Part shown: one piece after another, positions 44,744 to 53,977 of the stretch
Layout: every line of letters begins with the position of its first letter
Position numbering within the stretch: the first letter of the stretch is position 1
NCBI RefSeq assembly: GCF_037126285.1
Contig: NZ_CP147012.1
Location: 806,001 to 870,000, forward strand
Direction of reading: 5' to 3'
Origin: Bernardetia sp. MNP-M8
GTDB lineage: Bacteria; Bacteroidota; Bacteroidia; Cytophagales; Bernardetiaceae
DNA: 64,000 bases
Notes under the pieces: generated by a model
The model's database searches: none
The model's input: the letters and a program-made list of their open reading frames with translations, nothing else
Told to the model about the DNA's origin: nothing
Program-made: the position numbers and the translations under genes

Positions 44744-45649
44744 TTATTCTTCACTTTCTAATTCTGTTTCAAGATAGTGTATTTCTAAATCTCTTTCCAA
44801 GTCTCTTTTAATTAATTTTCTTTTAAAGAATGTAAAAGCTCCTAATAGAGCAATAATTACCCATTTTAGCCATTTAAAAATAAAAGGTACAACTTTTACT
44901 TTTGTCAGAACTTTTCCTGCCAAAAGACCAGCGAAACCAAATGCTGCTAAATTATCAAAGTTGGGATCAAAATCTTCGTGTCTGAATCCTTTATAAAACT
45001 CTACACTAGAAGTAAGTAGAGGAATTTGGGAATTAACCTCTAAAAGATGGGTAGGTGAAGTGCTAATATTCATCTCCAAAACTCCATATCTACCCAATTT
45101 ATGGGTACTATGACGAATGTAGTCTTTATTTTTGGAAGTACAAGAAACAGCCCACTGCAATTGATGTTCATTTTCTAAAAAATAAGGTTTCATTGCCCAA
45201 GCCTGAATGGCTAAGGTATCACAACCCTTTTCTTTTATATATTTATTTTTTCTATAATTGGTATGAAGAATATCATTCCAAAAAAAATGTTCAGGTGTCT
45301 TGAAAATAGTAGTATCAGGAATATAGCCTGTTTCTATATACACTACTTCTATTATAAAAGGAGGTTCTGTAATAGAATCAGGAGTATTTTGAGTTGGAAT
45401 AGCTACCAAACAACCTAAATATTCGATACTATCACACGCTATTCGATAAGGAGATTGTGCCGAATTTCCTTCCATAAAAATAAAGCCTTTGGGTACAGAA
45501 AGTAAAGCTACCCCTGCCAAATCAATTTGCCCAATTTGTCCAACTATTTTATCTTTTTCATTTTTTTGAGCAAAAACAATAGAAAAAGATGAGTTATAGA
45601 GAAGAAAAGCTATACATAAATAGGTTGAAAATCTAAAAAATGTTTTCAT
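44744..45649 (-). CDS. DUF2167-like membrane protein
   Basis: 301 residues. A signal peptide (about 1-27, SIVFAQ) is followed by a beta-rich domain. The segment GFRHEDFDPNFDNLAAFGFAGLLAGKV with a following hydrophobic helix (about 245-277) is close to the DUF2167 pattern (YxDFN...DKxAAxGxAxLxAG). A basic-acidic tail faces the other side of the membrane. Function unknown. Confidence 0.65.
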   Translation of the reverse strand: MKTFFRFSTYLCIAFLLYNSSFSIVFAQKNEKDKIVGQIGQIDLAGVALLSVPKGFIFMEGNSAQSPYRIACDSIEYLGCLVAIPTQNTPDSITEPPFIIEVVYIETGYIPDTTIFKTPEHFFWNDILHTNYRKNKYIKEKGCDTLAIQAWAMKPYFLENEHQLQWAVSCTSKNKDYIRHSTHKLGRYGVLEMNISTSPTHLLEVNSQIPLLTSSVEFYKGFRHEDFDPNFDNLAAFGFAGLLAGKVLTKVKVVPFIFKWLKWVIIALLGAFTFFKRKLIKRDLERDLEIHYLETELESEE

Positions 45650-45738
45650 AGCTCAATAATTAAAATCAGTAGTATGTTGTTATAATATTTAAGATACAAA
45701 ATTATTTTCTATTTTGATATAAAAACAAACCACAAAAA

Positions 45739-45764
45739 AAAGCATTGCCAGAAGACAATGCTTT
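45739..45764 (-). terminator. Terminator of the Ig-repeat protein gene
   Basis: AAAGCATTG pairs with CAATGCTTT; A-run on the left gives the U-tract on the minus strand, 24 bp past the stop codon. Confidence 0.75.
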
Positions 45765-45787
45765 TTAGTTTATTGAAACATTTTTTT

Positions 45788-48700
45788 CTAGAAACCTTCT
45801 ACAGTAATTTCTGCAAAGATAATCCCTGTTTCATTTTCACTTGTATCTTTAAATTTGGCATATACTCTTTTATATCCTTCTCCACCTGTAAGAACCCAAT
45901 CTAATTTATCAGTATATTCTTGCCAGTACGCTCCATCATCAAATTTAGCAGAATTTGAAACCATTATATAATTTGCCTGACGAGCATTAAAGAGAAGTGT
46001 TACTTGGTTATCTTTAACACGAGTTTGTCCTCCTTCAATTCTGATAATTCCAGGCTGTGGTGGTTGTGTATCTAGCAAGATTTGAGAACTAGCTACAAAA
46101 GATTGATTTCCAGCTTCATCTCTAAATTTTATATAGACTGTCTTATAACCGTCTGCTCCTGATAAAGTCCAGTTAGAAGAGGTACTGTATTCTTCCCAAC
46201 GTGCAGGAGGTGGAAATCCTCTTAGATTAGTAATCATCATGTGAGAAGCTTCTTCTGCCATTATGCTCAATTTTACTTGATGTTTGTTGGTATAAGGCTC
46301 ACTATTGTTGATAATAATTTCTTCCCCAAAAGGAGCTTGTCTATCCAAAATGATACTTGCACTAATTGGTTCAGTTTGGTTTCCTGACTTATCTCCAAAT
46401 TGTACCCATACTTTATTTTCACCATCTTCTCCTGCTAAAATATGATTCATTATAATAGGTCGGAAAGGTTGCCAAGAAGCACTGTCCATAGATTGAGATT
46501 TTCCAATACGCATTTCACTTGCTCCTTTAGCACGAAGTTGAAGTGTTACATATTTATTTATATTGGTTGTATATTTTGCATTTTTATTAATAGTAATTTC
46601 TCCTCCAGTTGGTGCTGTACGGTCAAGACCAATTCTGTCATAAGCAATTTCAGAAATATTACCTACTCCATCTCTATAACGAACAAAAACAAACTTAATC
46701 CCATCTTCTCCTACTAGAGTAAACTGTTTAGAAGTGTTATAAGACTCCCATTTTGCTTCTGGAAAATCAATACGATTAGATATCATCATGTGTGTTGCTC
46801 CTTGTGCATTTAGGGTAAGATTTACCGTCTGAACATTTGTTCCATTATCTCCTTCATTAATTTTGACTTCTCCAACAATAGGAGGGGTACGATCAAGTAG
46901 GATTTTTTGAGAAACTACTTCTGAAACATTCCCTGCTTCATCTCTGAAGCGAGCAAAAATTTCTTTCATTCCATCGTCCCCTGGTAAAGCAAAAGGAACA
47001 TTTTTTCCTGCTTGATAATTAATCCAACGACTACCACTAAAGGTTGCATCCATTCCAATTTGCATCATAATTGCTCCATCAGCTTTTGCTTGTAATAAAA
47101 CCACTTTATTTGGGTTATTGGTAACACTGTCTCCTTTATTTATTCTGATTTGTGGGTCTTGGGGAGCTACTCTATCCAAAATAATTTCTGTACTGATAGG
47201 AGGAGTTATATTGCCTGCTGCATCTTTAAATTTCACATACACTGTTTTTTTACCGTCTGCTCCTTCTAGTTGCCATCCTTTTATTTCTTCTTCATATTTT
47301 TGCCATTCTCCACCTGTAAATTGTTCTGATTTTCCGAGCATTACTTCACTTGCTCCACGAGCAAATAAATTAACAGCAACAGAAGTGCTTCGAACATATT
47401 TTGAGTTTTTCTCAACAGCTATACGTGTGTCGATAGGAGGAGTAAGGTCTAATACTACTCTATCAGAAACAGGACTAGAAACATTTCCTGCTCTATCTCT
47501 AAATTTGACATACACAGCTTTTTCTCCGTCTCCTACTGCAAGTTTCCAGTCTTCTACTTTGTTTCGATAAATCTCCCAACGTCCTTCAAAGAAATTTTCA
47601 GTATTACTAACCATCATATAACGAGCATCATCATTATCTACTGAAAGCTCAAGATTTACTAATCCCTCTTTGTTATTTGTTGTTCCTTGATTTCCTTCTT
47701 TAGAAACTATCTTTATTGTTCCTCCTGTTGGTTTTCCTTGGTCAAGGATAATTTTATCTGATTTTATTTCTGTTTCGTTTCCAGCTTCATCTTTGAATTT
47801 TACATATACTACTTTTTCTCCATCAGCGACATCAAATGTCCAGCTAGGAAGTAGATAACGATAAGATTGCCATTCTGCGCCACGCAAATTAGGATCGTTG
47901 CTGACCATCATTTCAGATGCTCCAATAGCAGAAAGGCGAATATTTACATTATGACTGTTAGTATAACGATTTCCTCCATTCACTAATATTCTAGGCATAG
48001 AAGGAGGTTCTAAGTCTAAAATAATACGAGCGAAGGCAGGTTTAGATTGGTTACCCATTTTATCTCTAAACTTTACTGCTACTACTTGAGGACCTTGTTC
48101 GGCAGGTAATTGAAAATCCATCTCTTTTTGATAAGCAACCCAAGTACCTAAAGACTGTATGGAAACATCACTTGCGCCTTCTGCATTAAATTGTAATTTG
48201 ACATCACGAGAAGTAGTAAATTTTGCCCCATTATTTATTTCAAATTTACCTTTAGGAGGTGTTTGATCAACAATTATTGTGTCAATGGCTGTTTCTGAAA
48301 TATTTCCTGCATAATCTCTATAACGAGCATATACATGTTTAGTACCTTCTCCTCCAGTAAGTGGCCAGCCTTGTATGGTTTCTTTGTAAGGATACCAGCG
48401 AGGAGCATCTTGAAAATCACTACGATTACTGATTTGCATTTCGTATGCTTCATTACAATACAATTGCAAATAAACTTTTCTGTCTCTAGCATTGGTATAT
48501 TCTGCTCCTGAGTTAATATTGATAGAAGGGTCGGTAGGAGGACTACGATCAAGTTCTAATTGGGCAACAGTTGGGTCAGAAACAAGTGAGCCAGAACCAT
48601 CTCTAAACTGTACATAAACTGTTTTTATACCATCTTCACGAGCATCTAAACGCCAGTTTTTTTGTCCTTCAAACGATTCCCAACGTGCGCCAATAAAACT

Positions 48701-48898
48701 GGCATTATTACTAACACGCATTTCACTAGCTCCTTTAGCAAAAATCTTCAAAATAACACGTCCTTCGGGGTCATTACTGATTGAAGCACCATTATTTACT
48801 GTAACAATACCTTGAAGAAGCTGTCCATAGGAAGAATGACTAATCAGAAGAACACTAAAAATGAAAAGCGCAAGGAGTAAAGTTTTTATGTTGTGCAT
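45788..48898 (-). CDS. Large secreted protein of eleven Ig-like repeats
   Basis: 1036 residues with a signal peptide (about 1-25, SSYG). The rest is eleven tandem ~93-residue repeats: an INxGAxYTN entry, GASxMMISN, a WxxY strand, WxLxGxDGxKTVYVKFRDxAGN and a LDRTPP-type linker (LDRSPP, VDQTPP, LDLEPP and others). The pattern is that of bacterial Ig-like/FN3-type extracellular modules. Unlike its neighbours it has no T9SS sorting domain; it ends IIFAEITVEGF. Periplasmic or surface structural role inferred. Confidence 0.82.
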   Translation of the reverse strand: MHNIKTLLLALFIFSVLLISHSSYGQLLQGIVTVNNGASISNDPEGRVILKIFAKGASEMRVSNNASFIGARWESFEGQKNWRLDAREDGIKTVYVQFRDGSGSLVSDPTVAQLELDRSPPTDPSININSGAEYTNARDRKVYLQLYCNEAYEMQISNRSDFQDAPRWYPYKETIQGWPLTGGEGTKHVYARYRDYAGNISETAIDTIIVDQTPPKGKFEINNGAKFTTSRDVKLQFNAEGASDVSIQSLGTWVAYQKEMDFQLPAEQGPQVVAVKFRDKMGNQSKPAFARIILDLEPPSMPRILVNGGNRYTNSHNVNIRLSAIGASEMMVSNDPNLRGAEWQSYRYLLPSWTFDVADGEKVVYVKFKDEAGNETEIKSDKIILDQGKPTGGTIKIVSKEGNQGTTNNKEGLVNLELSVDNDDARYMMVSNTENFFEGRWEIYRNKVEDWKLAVGDGEKAVYVKFRDRAGNVSSPVSDRVVLDLTPPIDTRIAVEKNSKYVRSTSVAVNLFARGASEVMLGKSEQFTGGEWQKYEEEIKGWQLEGADGKKTVYVKFKDAAGNITPPISTEIILDRVAPQDPQIRINKGDSVTNNPNKVVLLQAKADGAIMMQIGMDATFSGSRWINYQAGKNVPFALPGDDGMKEIFARFRDEAGNVSEVVSQKILLDRTPPIVGEVKINEGDNGTNVQTVNLTLNAQGATHMMISNRIDFPEAKWESYNTSKQFTLVGEDGIKFVFVRYRDGVGNISEIAYDRIGLDRTAPTGGEITINKNAKYTTNINKYVTLQLRAKGASEMRIGKSQSMDSASWQPFRPIIMNHILAGEDGENKVWVQFGDKSGNQTEPISASIILDRQAPFGEEIIINNSEPYTNKHQVKLSIMAEEASHMMITNLRGFPPPARWEEYSTSSNWTLSGADGYKTVYIKFRDEAGNQSFVASSQILLDTQPPQPGIIRIEGGQTRVKDNQVTLLFNARQANYIMVSNSAKFDDGAYWQEYTDKLDWVLTGGEGYKRVYAKFKDTSENETGIIFAEITVEGF

Positions 48899-49377
48899 AA
48901 TATATAATTAAATTATATTTCATTTAATATTTTAGCTTATTTATTAAATTCAGTATTACAAAGGTTTTTTTACTTCAATATAGAATTGCAAAAAATAATA
49001 GGATATTTGATAAAACAAGAAAAATAATAATCATTTCAATTAAAAAAAACTCCTACAAAAGGAGAGAAAGAAATAATAAAATCTGTAACTACTTCAAATT
49101 AATTTCTTTTATTCTAAACAATTAACGATTCTATTGAATAGCATATTGAATAGTATCTTGAAAATACAGAAAAAAATAATAAAATCTACTTTCTATCCAT
49201 CAGAAATCGACTAAATGAAATAAGGAGTCATTCAATGTAGAAACTAAAGTTTGTTTTATTAGTAGTTTCTTTTTTTACGTAAAGATAGGATTTTTTTAGG
49301 AATTGTTTGTTTGAAAAGTAGATTTTAAATAAGATATAGACATTTAATATAATTCTATGTTATTAATTTAAAAATTT
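48899..49377. other. Intergenic region, no gene seen
   Basis: 479 bp of very AT-rich DNA between two minus-strand genes. The only structure I support is the hairpin at 49050-49064. Confidence 0.5.
49042..49064 (-). terminator. Terminator hairpin downstream of mtaB
   Basis: CTCCT-ACAAA-AGGAG; on the minus strand it is followed by eight U. It lies about 310 bp past the mtaB stop, implying a long 3' untranslated region or another short transcript. Confidence 0.55.
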
Positions 49378-50697
49378 TTAAACCAATTCAGAAATAGGTG
49401 TTGCAATTACTGTTCCCTTCGAATCTGATTCGTCGAAATCCTTTAACTCCACTTCTTGAAGTGTATTAGGCAATGAAACATTATACAACTGATTTACACG
49501 AACATAATTCTCTGTAAAGCCAAATATTTTATTTTCTTTGACTTCATTTTCCCACAAAACGGTTTTTGTTTTTCCTAATTGTGATTCGTAAAACTGACGA
49601 CGTTTTTTATCAGACAAATTATGTAACATTTTCGAACGCTCTGCACGAACTGATTTTGGAACAGGATTTCCCATATCAGCAGCCTTTGTATTTTGGCGTT
49701 CTGAATAAGTAAAGACATGCAAGTATGAAATATCTAGGCTATGCAAAAAATTATACGTTTCCATGAAATGGGCATCACTTTCATTAGGAAATCCAACAAT
49801 TACATCAACACCAATACAAGCATCAGGCATTAAATTTTTTATTTTTTCTATTCTTTCAGTATATAAACTTGTTTTGTAACGACGACGCATATAACGCAAA
49901 ATTTCATCGCTACCCGACTGTAAAGGAATATGAAAATGAGGAACAAACTTTTTAGATTTAGCTACAAATTCGATAATCTCATCTGATAATAAATTGGGTT
50001 CGATAGATGAAATACGAAAACGCTCAATTCCTTCTACTTTATCTAATTCTTGAATTAGCTCATAGAAAGTATGAACACGCTCATTATTTATCAAACCATA
50101 ATCGCCTGTATTTACACCTGTCAAGACAATTTCTTTTACATCAGTTGCTGCAATTTCTTTAGCTGCCTTCAAGATATTTTCTACTGTATCACTTCGGCTA
50201 TTTCCTCTTGCAAGTGGAATCGTACAGAAAGCACAGTTATAATCACAACCATCTTGAACTTTTAAAAATGTGCGTGTACGGTCACCATACGAATACGCAG
50301 TATTAAAATCAGTAGCTTGTGAAATTTCGGAAGCACAAAGCTGGACTGTATCTTTTTGCTCAAAATCATTCAAAACTTCAAACAAACGAAATTTTTCGGC
50401 AGCTCCCAAAACAGCATCTACACCTTTTATGGTTGCAATTTCTTGAGGCTTGAGCTGTGCATAACAACCAATAATAATTACAAAAGAATTAGGCGAAGTT
50501 TTTTTAGCTTGCTTTACAATTTGTTTGCATTTTTTATCTGCATTTTCTGTAACCGAACAGGTATTAATAACAAAAATATCTGGAGTTTCAGAAAACTCTA
50601 CACGCTGATAACCACGCTGCTCAAACTGGCGTGCAATGGTTGAAGTTTCTGAAAAATTGAGTTTGCAACCCAAGGTGTAAAAAGCTACTTTACGCAT
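49378..50697 (-). CDS. mtaB: tRNA t6A37 methylthiotransferase
   Basis: 439 residues from MRKVAFYTLGCKLNFSET, the standard MtaB start; a longer frame to 50739 adds 14 atypical residues. An N-terminal UPF0004 domain with three Cys (GCKLN, NTCSVTENA, IIGCYAQ) is followed by a radical SAM domain with DGCDYNCAFCTIPLARG and a C-terminal TRAM region. It adds a methylthio group to N6-threonylcarbamoyladenosine at position 37 of ANN-decoding tRNAs. The KLN motif separates it from MiaB and RimO. Confidence 0.92.
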   Translation of the reverse strand: MRKVAFYTLGCKLNFSETSTIARQFEQRGYQRVEFSETPDIFVINTCSVTENADKKCKQIVKQAKKTSPNSFVIIIGCYAQLKPQEIATIKGVDAVLGAAEKFRLFEVLNDFEQKDTVQLCASEISQATDFNTAYSYGDRTRTFLKVQDGCDYNCAFCTIPLARGNSRSDTVENILKAAKEIAATDVKEIVLTGVNTGDYGLINNERVHTFYELIQELDKVEGIERFRISSIEPNLLSDEIIEFVAKSKKFVPHFHIPLQSGSDEILRYMRRRYKTSLYTERIEKIKNLMPDACIGVDVIVGFPNESDAHFMETYNFLHSLDISYLHVFTYSERQNTKAADMGNPVPKSVRAERSKMLHNLSDKKRRQFYESQLGKTKTVLWENEVKENKIFGFTENYVRVNQLYNVSLPNTLQEVELKDFDESDSKGTVIATPISELV

Positions 50698-50803
50698 GAC
50701 TTTTGATTTCTTTATATATTGGAATTCAGGCGATACCACTTAGACTAGATAAGAAGTTAAGCTACGCAATGAAATTTTTGAATGAAGTTTCTAGAACAGT
50801 CCA

Positions 50804-50811
50804 CAAAGGTA
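50804..50811 (-). promoter_or_regulatory. -7 promoter element of mtaB
   Basis: TACCTTTG on the minus strand, about 107 bp upstream of the mtaB start. Confidence 0.5.
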
Positions 50812-50939
50812 CGAAATAAAATAAAATTTGTATTTATGAAAAAATACGCTTTTATTTGCTAGACTAAAATATAAACTAGAAAGATTCTGAAAAATGAACT
50901 TATCTTTTAAAGAATTAGTTTAAATTTTAAACCAAAAAT

Positions 50940-51013
50940 GGGGATTTAGCTCAGTTGGCTAGAGCACTTCGCTGGCAGTGAAGGGGTCATCAGTTCGAAT
51001 CTGATACTCTCCA
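50940..51013 (+). tRNA. tRNA-Ala (anticodon GGC)
   Basis: Cloverleaf: acceptor GGGGATT / ACTCTCC, D-arm GCTC...GAGC, anticodon stem CTTCG / TGAAG around CTGGCAG (anticodon GGC), variable GGGTC, T-arm ATCAG TTCGAAT CTGAT, discriminator A; CCA is not encoded. The third acceptor pair is G-U and the sixth is a U-C mismatch. A terminator follows 14 bp later. Confidence 0.95.
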
Positions 51014-51026
51014 CAGGATAGAAACT

Positions 51027-51062
51027 AAACCTTCTTAATTTTATTATTAGGAAGGTTTATTT
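51027..51062 (+). terminator. Terminator of tRNA-Ala
   Basis: AAACCTTCTTAA pairs with TTAGGAAGGTTT (one mismatch) followed by T-rich sequence. Confidence 0.75.
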
Positions 51063-51131
51063 TTTAAACTGAAATAGGATTTCTTTCAAGAAAATTTTCA
51101 CACAAAAATTTATTCTTCATCATTTATAAGA

Positions 51132-51590
51132 TTAAAAAAAATCAATACCTGTTTCTTTTTCAATTTCTAATAAAAGTATTCCTATTCTTGATGATGGATC
51201 TGGACACCATTTTTCACCTATTTTTATTTCTCCCTCAATGTTAGTTATAAAATAATAGCTTGTTCCATCTAAGCCCCCAAAGTGGGTTTCTTTAGCCTCC
51301 TCAACCAATAATATGATTTTGCTACAAAAATTATTTAAGACAATTCCTTCAATGTTTTTGTTTTTCTCTCTTAAAATTTCTTTTTCAAAAATCTGATTCT
51401 TAGTTATCTTACTTTCTATTATTATCTGCTTTGTTATTTTTGTATCATCTATTTTCAATACAAAGCAATTTTCAAAAGAAGGCATAACCCAAATTATTAC
51501 TTCATTTTCTTTTGGAAAAGAAATATTCATTCTGTGAAATAACATATTAAATCTTTGAATAGGAATATGCTTTAAATAATTTTTCATCAA
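51132..51590 (-). CDS. Hypothetical protein
   Basis: 152 residues, no signal peptide or membrane segment. I recognise no family. Notable segments are NFCSKIILLVEEAKETHFGGLDGTSYYFI and GEKWCPDPSSRIGILLLEIEKETGIDFF at the C-terminus. Predicted mixed alpha/beta by eye, and similar in layout to small cytoplasmic immunity-type proteins, but that is a guess. Confidence 0.5.
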   Translation of the reverse strand: MMKNYLKHIPIQRFNMLFHRMNISFPKENEVIIWVMPSFENCFVLKIDDTKITKQIIIESKITKNQIFEKEILREKNKNIEGIVLNNFCSKIILLVEEAKETHFGGLDGTSYYFITNIEGEIKIGEKWCPDPSSRIGILLLEIEKETGIDFF

Positions 51591-51621
51591 AAACTAATTT
51601 TATACTTTTCATTTGTAAAGA

Positions 51622-51657
51622 AATTTGCCATTTATAACTTACAATTTATCACTAATT
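51622..51657. repeat. AT-word tract between apaG and the hypothetical gene
   Basis: GCCATTTATAACTTACAATTT and following ATCACTAATTA, the same kind of words as at 36377 but pointing away from the adjacent start at 51590. Confidence 0.35.
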
Positions 51658-52044
51658 AAACCTCACAGGATCAATCAAAGAAAAGTCAGGAATTTTGACT
51701 TCAAAAAGTATATTATCTTCTATTCTTTTCATTAGATATGTTCCAGACATTTTTCCCATGTCGCTTTTGAGATGACAACCTGAAACATATTTGTGTGATT
51801 GTCCAGATTTCAAAATAGGTTGTTGTCCGATTACTCCTTCACCCTCTACTTCTTGGTATGTTCCTTTTGAGTCATAAATATGCCAATGACGACGCATAAG
51901 CTGCACAGTGTGGTTGCCAGTATTTGTAATTGTGATATAATAAGTAAAAACAAAATTCCCATTTTGGGAATGTTTTTTATGAAATTCAGTACGAACACGC
52001 ACCAAAATACCTTCTGTAATTGCACTAAAGAGTTCTCCCAACAT
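51652..52044 (-). CDS. apaG: ApaG domain protein
   Basis: 130 residues from MLGELFSAITEGILVRV; a start at 52056 would add four residues. The core TVQLMRRHWHIYDSKGTYQEVEGEGVIGQQPILKSGQSHKYVSGC and the GTYLMKR motif are typical of ApaG. It is a fibronectin-like beta-sandwich protein linked in enteric bacteria to the apaH region and Co2+/Mg2+ handling; biochemical role not settled. Confidence 0.93.
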   Translation of the reverse strand: MLGELFSAITEGILVRVRTEFHKKHSQNGNFVFTYYITITNTGNHTVQLMRRHWHIYDSKGTYQEVEGEGVIGQQPILKSGQSHKYVSGCHLKSDMGKMSGTYLMKRIEDNILFEVKIPDFSLIDPVRFN

Positions 52045-52199
52045 TTTATGAAACATTTGGTAAAGGAAATGATTTACTACTAAAATGATAATTTTTTTTA
52101 ATTAATACAAATTTTAGATTATAAATAGTTGCATCACAAAGAAAAAATTTACTTTTTAACTTTTTATTTTAGTATAGAAATCAATAAAAGTATTTTTTC

Positions 52200-52236
52200 A
52201 TTGTCAATTATTTAATACCAAATTACCAATTACAAT
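52200..52236 (+). repeat. AT-word tract before ung
   Basis: CAATTATTTAATACC, AAATTACC, AATTACAATTT leading into the ung ATG. Confidence 0.4.
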
Positions 52237-52239
52237 TTT

Positions 52240-52902
52240 ATGGACGTAAAAATCGCAGACTCTTGGAAATCACATTTGGAAGAAGAATTTTCAAAACCTT
52301 ATTTCGAAAAACTTGGACTTTTTTTGAGAGAAGAAGTACAACAAGAAAAAGTATATCCTCCTGGAAAACTTATTTTTAATGCCTTTGAAAAATGTAGTTT
52401 TGAAGATACAAAGGTCGTTATTTTAGGACAAGATCCTTATCACGGTGCAGGACAAGCCAATGGACTTAGTTTTTCGGTGAGTGATGGTGTTCGTGTTCCT
52501 CCGTCACTCAAAAATATTTTTCAAGAAATAAAAGACGATTTGGGAAAAGAAATTCCAAAAAGTGGAAACCTTGAACGTTGGGCATCTCAAGGCGTTTTGA
52601 TGCTCAATGCAGTCTTGACGGTACAGGCTTCAAAACCTGCATCACATCGAAAAAAAGGTTGGGAAGAATTTACTTCAGCAGTTTTGAAACTTGTTTCTGA
52701 TGAAAAAGAAAATCTAGTCTTTTTGCTTTGGGGAAAAGATGCCCAAAAAAGAGGCGAAATTATAGACCGAGAAAAACATTTAGTTTTAGAATCGGCTCAC
52801 CCTTCGCCTTATTCTGTGCATACTGGTTTTTTCGGAAATAAGCACTTTAGCCAAGCGAATAATTATCTAAAAGAACATGGAAAAGACGAAATAGATTGGT
52901 AA
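52240..52902 (+). CDS. ung: Uracil-DNA glycosylase
   Basis: 220 residues, normal family 1 length. GQDPYHGAGQANGLSFSV carries the catalytic Asp65, LLWGKDAQKRG the uracil-binding region and AHPSPYSVHTGFFG the His-containing leucine-loop. It removes uracil from DNA to start base excision repair. It ends at a strong hairpin. Confidence 0.96.
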   Translation: MDVKIADSWKSHLEEEFSKPYFEKLGLFLREEVQQEKVYPPGKLIFNAFEKCSFEDTKVVILGQDPYHGAGQANGLSFSVSDGVRVPPSLKNIFQEIKDDLGKEIPKSGNLERWASQGVLMLNAVLTVQASKPASHRKKGWEEFTSAVLKLVSDEKENLVFLLWGKDAQKRGEIIDREKHLVLESAHPSPYSVHTGFFGNKHFSQANNYLKEHGKDEIDW

Positions 52903-52931
52903 CTTTGCGCTCTTAAAACTAACAGCATTTT

Positions 52932-52965
52932 AAACCCTAAGGGTCTTCGAAGACTCTTAGGGTTT
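52932..52965 (+). terminator. Terminator of ung, AAACCCTAAGGGTCTT type
   Basis: AAACCCTAAGGGTCT pairs with AGACTCTTAGGGTTT (one G-U) around TCGA. Same left arm as the hairpin at 34161. Confidence 0.8.
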
Positions 52966-52994
52966 TGCATTCAAAATAACTGATAACTGAAAAA

Positions 52995-53948
52995 ATGATA
53001 ATTTTATTTATTCTTTGGATTCTAGCTAATGTAGCTATTTTCATCAACTTCCGTGCTTTTTCAAGCTACAATGTACCCACTTTTCCTGCCATTGTTATCA
53101 ATTATGTGGTCTGTGTCCTGACAGGGAGTTTATTTATTTCGATGGGTTGGATAAATAGTCCTCCAGTTTTTGAAACTTTAGCAAGTCCAGAATTTTCAAC
53201 AGCTTTGTATATTGCTATGGGAATGGGAGCTTTTTTTATTGGTTCTTTTTATTTGATGGGACTTACTACACAACTTTCAGGGGTTGCTGTGGCTTCTCTT
53301 TCGGCTCGTATTTCGTTTGTAATTCCTGTTTTGGTTAATCTTTTTATTTGGAAGTCGGGTGGAAAGGAATATGATTTTATCAATTATTTAGGTCTTTTTT
53401 TAGCGATTACGGCTGTGGGTTTGGTTTCTTATAAACCTTCAAAAATAACTGACCCAACAGAATATAAAGATGATAAGAAAAAATATTTGGCAATTGTCCT
53501 TCCTATTTTGGTTTTTTTGGTGAGTGGAACAATAGACACAACTTTCAATTATACAGTTAGAGAAGATGTACAGATAGTTTTACCAAATCAACAAGGCATT
53601 TTTAGTATTTTGCTTTTCGGAATTGCAGGACTTACAGGAATTACTGTTTTTACAATTCTGTTTTTGAAAAAGAAAGTAACCATGACAAAGAGAAGTATTA
53701 TCGGTGGAATTTGCCTAGGAATTCCTAACTTTTTCTCTATCTTTTTATTATTAAAGGTATTGAGTGGTTTTAAAGGCGATGGCGCACTTGTTTTTCCTGT
53801 CTTTAATATTTCTGTAATTCTGATTGCTGCTATTGCTTCTTATTTCTTCTTCAAAGAAAAATTATCGCTTATCAATAAATTAGGTTTGGCACTCGCTATT
53901 TTTGCTATTTTGCTGATTTCTTATCAAGAAGTTCAGAATGCTTTTTAA
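52995..53948 (+). CDS. DMT-superfamily transporter-like membrane protein
   Basis: 317 residues with about ten hydrophobic segments in two halves, the usual EamA/DMT arrangement: NINFRAFSSYNVPTFPAIVINYVV in helix 2, a charged central loop (SKITDPTEYKDDKKKY) and a second half ending in FPVFNISVILIAAIASYFFFKEKL. Substrate unknown. It lies between ung and the lipoprotein pair. Confidence 0.7.
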   Translation: MIILFILWILANVAIFINFRAFSSYNVPTFPAIVINYVVCVLTGSLFISMGWINSPPVFETLASPEFSTALYIAMGMGAFFIGSFYLMGLTTQLSGVAVASLSARISFVIPVLVNLFIWKSGGKEYDFINYLGLFLAITAVGLVSYKPSKITDPTEYKDDKKKYLAIVLPILVFLVSGTIDTTFNYTVREDVQIVLPNQQGIFSILLFGIAGLTGITVFTILFLKKKVTMTKRSIIGGICLGIPNFFSIFLLLKVLSGFKGDGALVFPVFNISVILIAAIASYFFFKEKLSLINKLGLALAIFAILLISYQEVQNAF

Positions 53949-53977
53949 TTTTTGATTCAACAAAATCATTTCACAAA

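Noticed and set aside
47118-47570. 150-codon frame antisense to the Ig-repeat protein
   Set aside because: It is periodic because the sense repeats are periodic; no domain recognised.
50698-50739. Longer mtaB start
   Set aside because: The standard start MRKVAFYTLGCKLN lies 14 residues inside.
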